NCBI GenBank assembly: GCA_019114945.1
Contig: DXEN01000010.1
Coordinates: forward strand, 1-64,000
Direction of reading: 5' to 3'
From: Candidatus Parabacteroides intestinigallinarum
Lineage (GTDB): Bacteria; Bacteroidota; Bacteroidia; Bacteroidales; Tannerellaceae
DNA: 64,000 nt
The stretch's first letter is position 1, and the number at the start of each line of letters is the position of its first letter. The notes below the pieces were generated by a model. It was not told where the DNA came from, searched no databases, and saw nothing but the letters and a program-made list of their open reading frames with translations. A program made the position numbers and the translations under genes. This document shows, in pieces, positions 61,788-64,000 of the stretch.

Positions 61788-63704
61788 GTGGACATCTACC
61801 ATGAAATATTAGAGCGATATTGGGGATATCCTTCCTTCCGCCCCCTGCAAGAGGAGATCATACATTCCGTATGCGCCGGCAATGATACGTTAGGATTGAT
61901 GCCGACAGGAGGTGGCAAATCGATTACTTTCCAAGTACCGGCCTTAACGATGGAAGGTATTTGCGTCGTCGTCACGCCACTGATCGCCTTGATGAAAGAT
62001 CAAGTGGACAACCTTCGCAGGGTGGGAATCAAGGCTACGGCGGTTTATTCAGGGATGAGCCGCCACGAGATTATCACGCAACTGGAGAATTGTATCTTCG
62101 GCGATTACAAATTCCTTTATGTCTCGCCCGAGCGTTTGGCTACGGAAATCTTCCGGGCCAAACTCGCGGCGATGAAGGTTTGCTTGTTGGTCGTGGACGA
62201 GAGCCATTGCATCTCCCAATGGGGCTACGATTTCCGTCCCTCGTACCTTCGCATCGCGGAGATACGGGACGCGTTGCCCGACGTACCGGTATTGGCGCTA
62301 ACCGCCACCGCTACGCGAGAGGTGATAGATGACATTCAGGAACGGCTGAAGTTCAAGCGAAAGAATGTGTTCCGGAAAAGTTTCGCCCGGAAAAACCTGG
62401 CGTATATTGTCCGCCGGACCGACGATAAGCTAAATACGCTCATCCATATATTAGGAAAAGTCCCAGGTTCGGCCATCGTATATGTACGCAACCGGAAACG
62501 GACCAAGGAAATAGCCACCAGCTTACGAGAAGCGGGAATATCGGCCGATTTTTTCCACGCCGGCTTGAACCGGGACGAAAAAGAATCCCGGCAAGCCCGC
62601 TGGAAGGACAACGAATGCCGGGTAATCGTCTCGACCAACGCTTTTGGCATGGGCATCGACAAGCCGGACGTACGTTTAGTAATCCATGTCGATATGCCGG
62701 GATCGCTGGAAGAATACTACCAAGAAGCCGGACGAGCCGGGCGGGATGAGAAAAAAGCGTACGCCGTAGCGCTATGCTCGCCGACAGACAATGCCAAGTT
62801 AAAAAAGAGGTTATCGGACGAGTTCCCGGAAAAAGCGTTTATCTATCGGGTGTACGAGGCTTTAGGCAACTATTTCCAGATTGCCGTAGGATATGGTTTG
62901 GATACGGTACACGATTTCTCGCTGACCGATTTCTGCTCGGTCTACAAACTCCCGATCTTGCAAACGCATCATGCCCTGAAAATCTTGGAATTATCCGGAT
63001 ACATCGAGTATACCGAAGAGGTGGACAACGCTTCCCGCCTGATGTTTACGGCAACCCGCGACGAATTGTATAAATATTTAGGCGATAACCAGCGCACGAA
63101 TACGGTGGTGCAAGCGTTATTGCGTTCTTATACAGGTTTGTTCGCCGACTACGCGTACATCGACGAGAGCACGATCGCGACCCGTGCGCATGTCACGCCC
63201 CAAGAGGTATACGACACCTTGGTCGGTTTGTCCAAATACAGGATCGTAAACTATATCCCCCATAAGAAAACCCCGTTGATTATCTATACCCAAACCCGCG
63301 AGGATCAGCGTTATTTAGTGATTCCCCGCACGGCGTATGAGGAACGAAAGAAACGCTTGGAAAAACGGATCGGGAAGGTCCTGGAATATATCAACGAGGA
63401 GCACGTCTGCCGCTCACGTATGTTGCTCGCCTATTTCGGGGAAACGGACGCGGAACCTTGCGGCCAATGCGATGTATGTTTATCCAAACACGCGTCCCGG
63501 CTCACGAACGGAGAGTTCGAAGCGATTCGAGAAGCATTATCGCGAGAGCTGGCCGATCGTCCGCTGCCCGTTAAAGAACTTATCGAAAAAATGCCTTTCA
63601 CGCAAGAGAAAAGCCTCACGGCGATTCGCTTCCTGGCGGATCAAGACGAGCATTTCACCTTAGAGGATGGCTATCTCTCCCTCCAGACGACAACAAACCC
63701 GTAA
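61788..63704 (+). CDS. recQ: ATP-dependent DNA helicase RecQ
   Basis: 638 residues with a GTG start and a good upstream AAGGAG. Walker A GLMPTGGGKSITFQ near 45, DEAH-type VVDESHCISQWGYDFRPSY, motif VI YYQEAGRAGRDEKKA, then the RQC region with the zinc-binding cysteines CRSRMLLAYFGETDAEPCGQCDVC. After the zinc site only a short C-terminal part remains, with no complete HRDC domain. It works with RecJ to resect and process forks. The array F element lies directly after its stop. Confidence 0.95.
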   Translation: MDIYHEILERYWGYPSFRPLQEEIIHSVCAGNDTLGLMPTGGGKSITFQVPALTMEGICVVVTPLIALMKDQVDNLRRVGIKATAVYSGMSRHEIITQLENCIFGDYKFLYVSPERLATEIFRAKLAAMKVCLLVVDESHCISQWGYDFRPSYLRIAEIRDALPDVPVLALTATATREVIDDIQERLKFKRKNVFRKSFARKNLAYIVRRTDDKLNTLIHILGKVPGSAIVYVRNRKRTKEIATSLREAGISADFFHAGLNRDEKESRQARWKDNECRVIVSTNAFGMGIDKPDVRLVIHVDMPGSLEEYYQEAGRAGRDEKKAYAVALCSPTDNAKLKKRLSDEFPEKAFIYRVYEALGNYFQIAVGYGLDTVHDFSLTDFCSVYKLPILQTHHALKILELSGYIEYTEEVDNASRLMFTATRDELYKYLGDNQRTNTVVQALLRSYTGLFADYAYIDESTIATRAHVTPQEVYDTLVGLSKYRIVNYIPHKKTPLIIYTQTREDQRYLVIPRTAYEERKKRLEKRIGKVLEYINEEHVCRSRMLLAYFGETDAEPCGQCDVCLSKHASRLTNGEFEAIREALSRELADRPLPVKELIEKMPFTQEKSLTAIRFLADQDEHFTLEDGYLSLQTTTNP

Positions 63705-63717
63705 CGCGCCATAAATC

Positions 63718-63823
63718 GCACCTATGTTCTCCGGCCGATGCACGTATGTGTCTTTGCCAATACACGTATGTTAAAATGCCAACGCACGTATGTGTCTTTG
63801 CCAACACACCTATGTTCATGCGG
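63718..63823. repeat. Palindromic array F: 5 x 22 bp (same element as array E)
   Basis: Units start at 63718, 63740, 63762, 63784 and 63806. Order cap-b-c-b-end. The cap (GCACCTATGTTCTCCGGCC) and end (ACACCTATGTTC) units equal those of array E near 25 kb, while one internal unit is missing. It lies in the convergent gap between recQ and the phosphofructokinase gene. Confidence 0.95.
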
Positions 63824-63836
63824 ACAGACAAAAAGA

Positions 63837-63882
63837 AGAGAGTGTGTCAAATCTTGTATTGTGACACACCCTCCTTCTCCTA
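63837..63882. terminator. Bidirectional terminator between recQ and the phosphofructokinase gene
   Basis: GTGTGTCA and TGACACAC arms, with flanking AGAG and CCTCCTTCT, nearly identical to the terminator near 46850. Confidence 0.75.
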
Positions 63883-63908
63883 AAAATCAAGTATTTGAAG
63901 CGATATCC

Positions 63909-64000
63909 TTATTTCTTCTGCTCCAACTGCAACGTCTTGGTCGGCTGGTCGCAAACCTCCGTCGGGCCAAAGTACTGGATCGGACCCGGATAAACGTAGC
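63909..64000 (-). CDS. pfp: PPi-dependent phosphofructokinase, C-terminus only
   Basis: Only the last 29 codons lie in the window. The minus-strand translation contains YVYPGPIQYFGPTEVCDQPT and TKTLQLEQKK before a TAA stop. The PGPIQY segment followed by an LxLE-type end is like diphosphate-fructose-6-phosphate 1-phosphotransferases as I remember them. The rest of the gene lies outside, so the call depends on this short segment. Confidence 0.65.
   Translation of the reverse strand, partial: YVYPGPIQYFGPTEVCDQPTKTLQLEQKK

Overview
The window is a chromosomal segment of a Bacteroidales bacterium, most likely Parabacteroides or another Tannerellaceae member. Supporting features are a SusC/SusD pair with its own ECF sigma/FecR regulators, a type III glutamine synthetase, DapL-type lysine synthesis, an HU-like protein of the Bacteroidetes type, a GGGtGRT/NifU-like operon, C-terminal domains resembling type IX secretion signals, and many intergenic boxes matching the Bacteroidetes -7 element TAnnTTTG. 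The genus is an inference from gene content. No rRNA or tRNA gene, prophage, IS element or CRISPR array was seen.

Layout. 1-2.4 kb: the 3' part of clpC, an HU-like gene and a 22-bp tandem array. 2.5-10.2 kb: a nutrient-uptake locus on the minus strand (ECF sigma, FecR anti-sigma, SusC with STN domain, SusD, glycerophosphodiesterase). 10.4-13.5 kb: GGGtGRT/small membrane protein/NifU-like operon and a TlpA-like thioredoxin. 13.7-32.4 kb, plus strand: a DUF3843-like gene and a nitrogen and amino-acid block (gltB, gltD, asnB, a secreted protein of unknown function, dapF, dapL, glnN), then a ParE-type toxin-antitoxin pair directly followed by nadE. 32.4-46.8 kb: small housekeeping and hypothetical genes, a Upf1-like helicase, an AAA+/YbjN-like three-gene operon, an MBOAT plus two SGNH acetylation operon, and an M24 aminopeptidase. 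46.9-52 kb: a rearranged region with a Cys-less thioredoxin-like gene, HigBA and redox enzymes, in which HigBA lies between 3' remnants of an alpha/beta hydrolase gene and an AraC gene whose intact copies lie a few kilobases away. 52.1-55 kb: two secreted proteins, a long inverted-repeat element and two tiny ORFs. 55-64 kb: tsaC-glycosylphosphotransferase-ClC-fmt operon, recJ-recQ, and the 3' end of a PPi-dependent phosphofructokinase gene.

The most unusual feature is distributed. At least nine intergenic gaps (plus a weaker tenth) hold short arrays of imperfect palindromes repeated at a fixed pitch of 22-23 bp, or of 41 bp with two different palindromes per unit. The palindrome sequence is nearly always private to one gap, yet the pitch is close to constant. 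Two arrays 38 kb apart (25074-25200 and 63718-63823) are the same element with matching end units and different internal copy number. Two others (9544-9597 and 36998-37074) share an ATGGGCAT core in alternating orientation. Some arrays run into the 3' ends of genes, supplying the gltD stop codon and the last codons of the helicase. I know of no named repeat family that fits this, and it is the best candidate here for an undescribed system.
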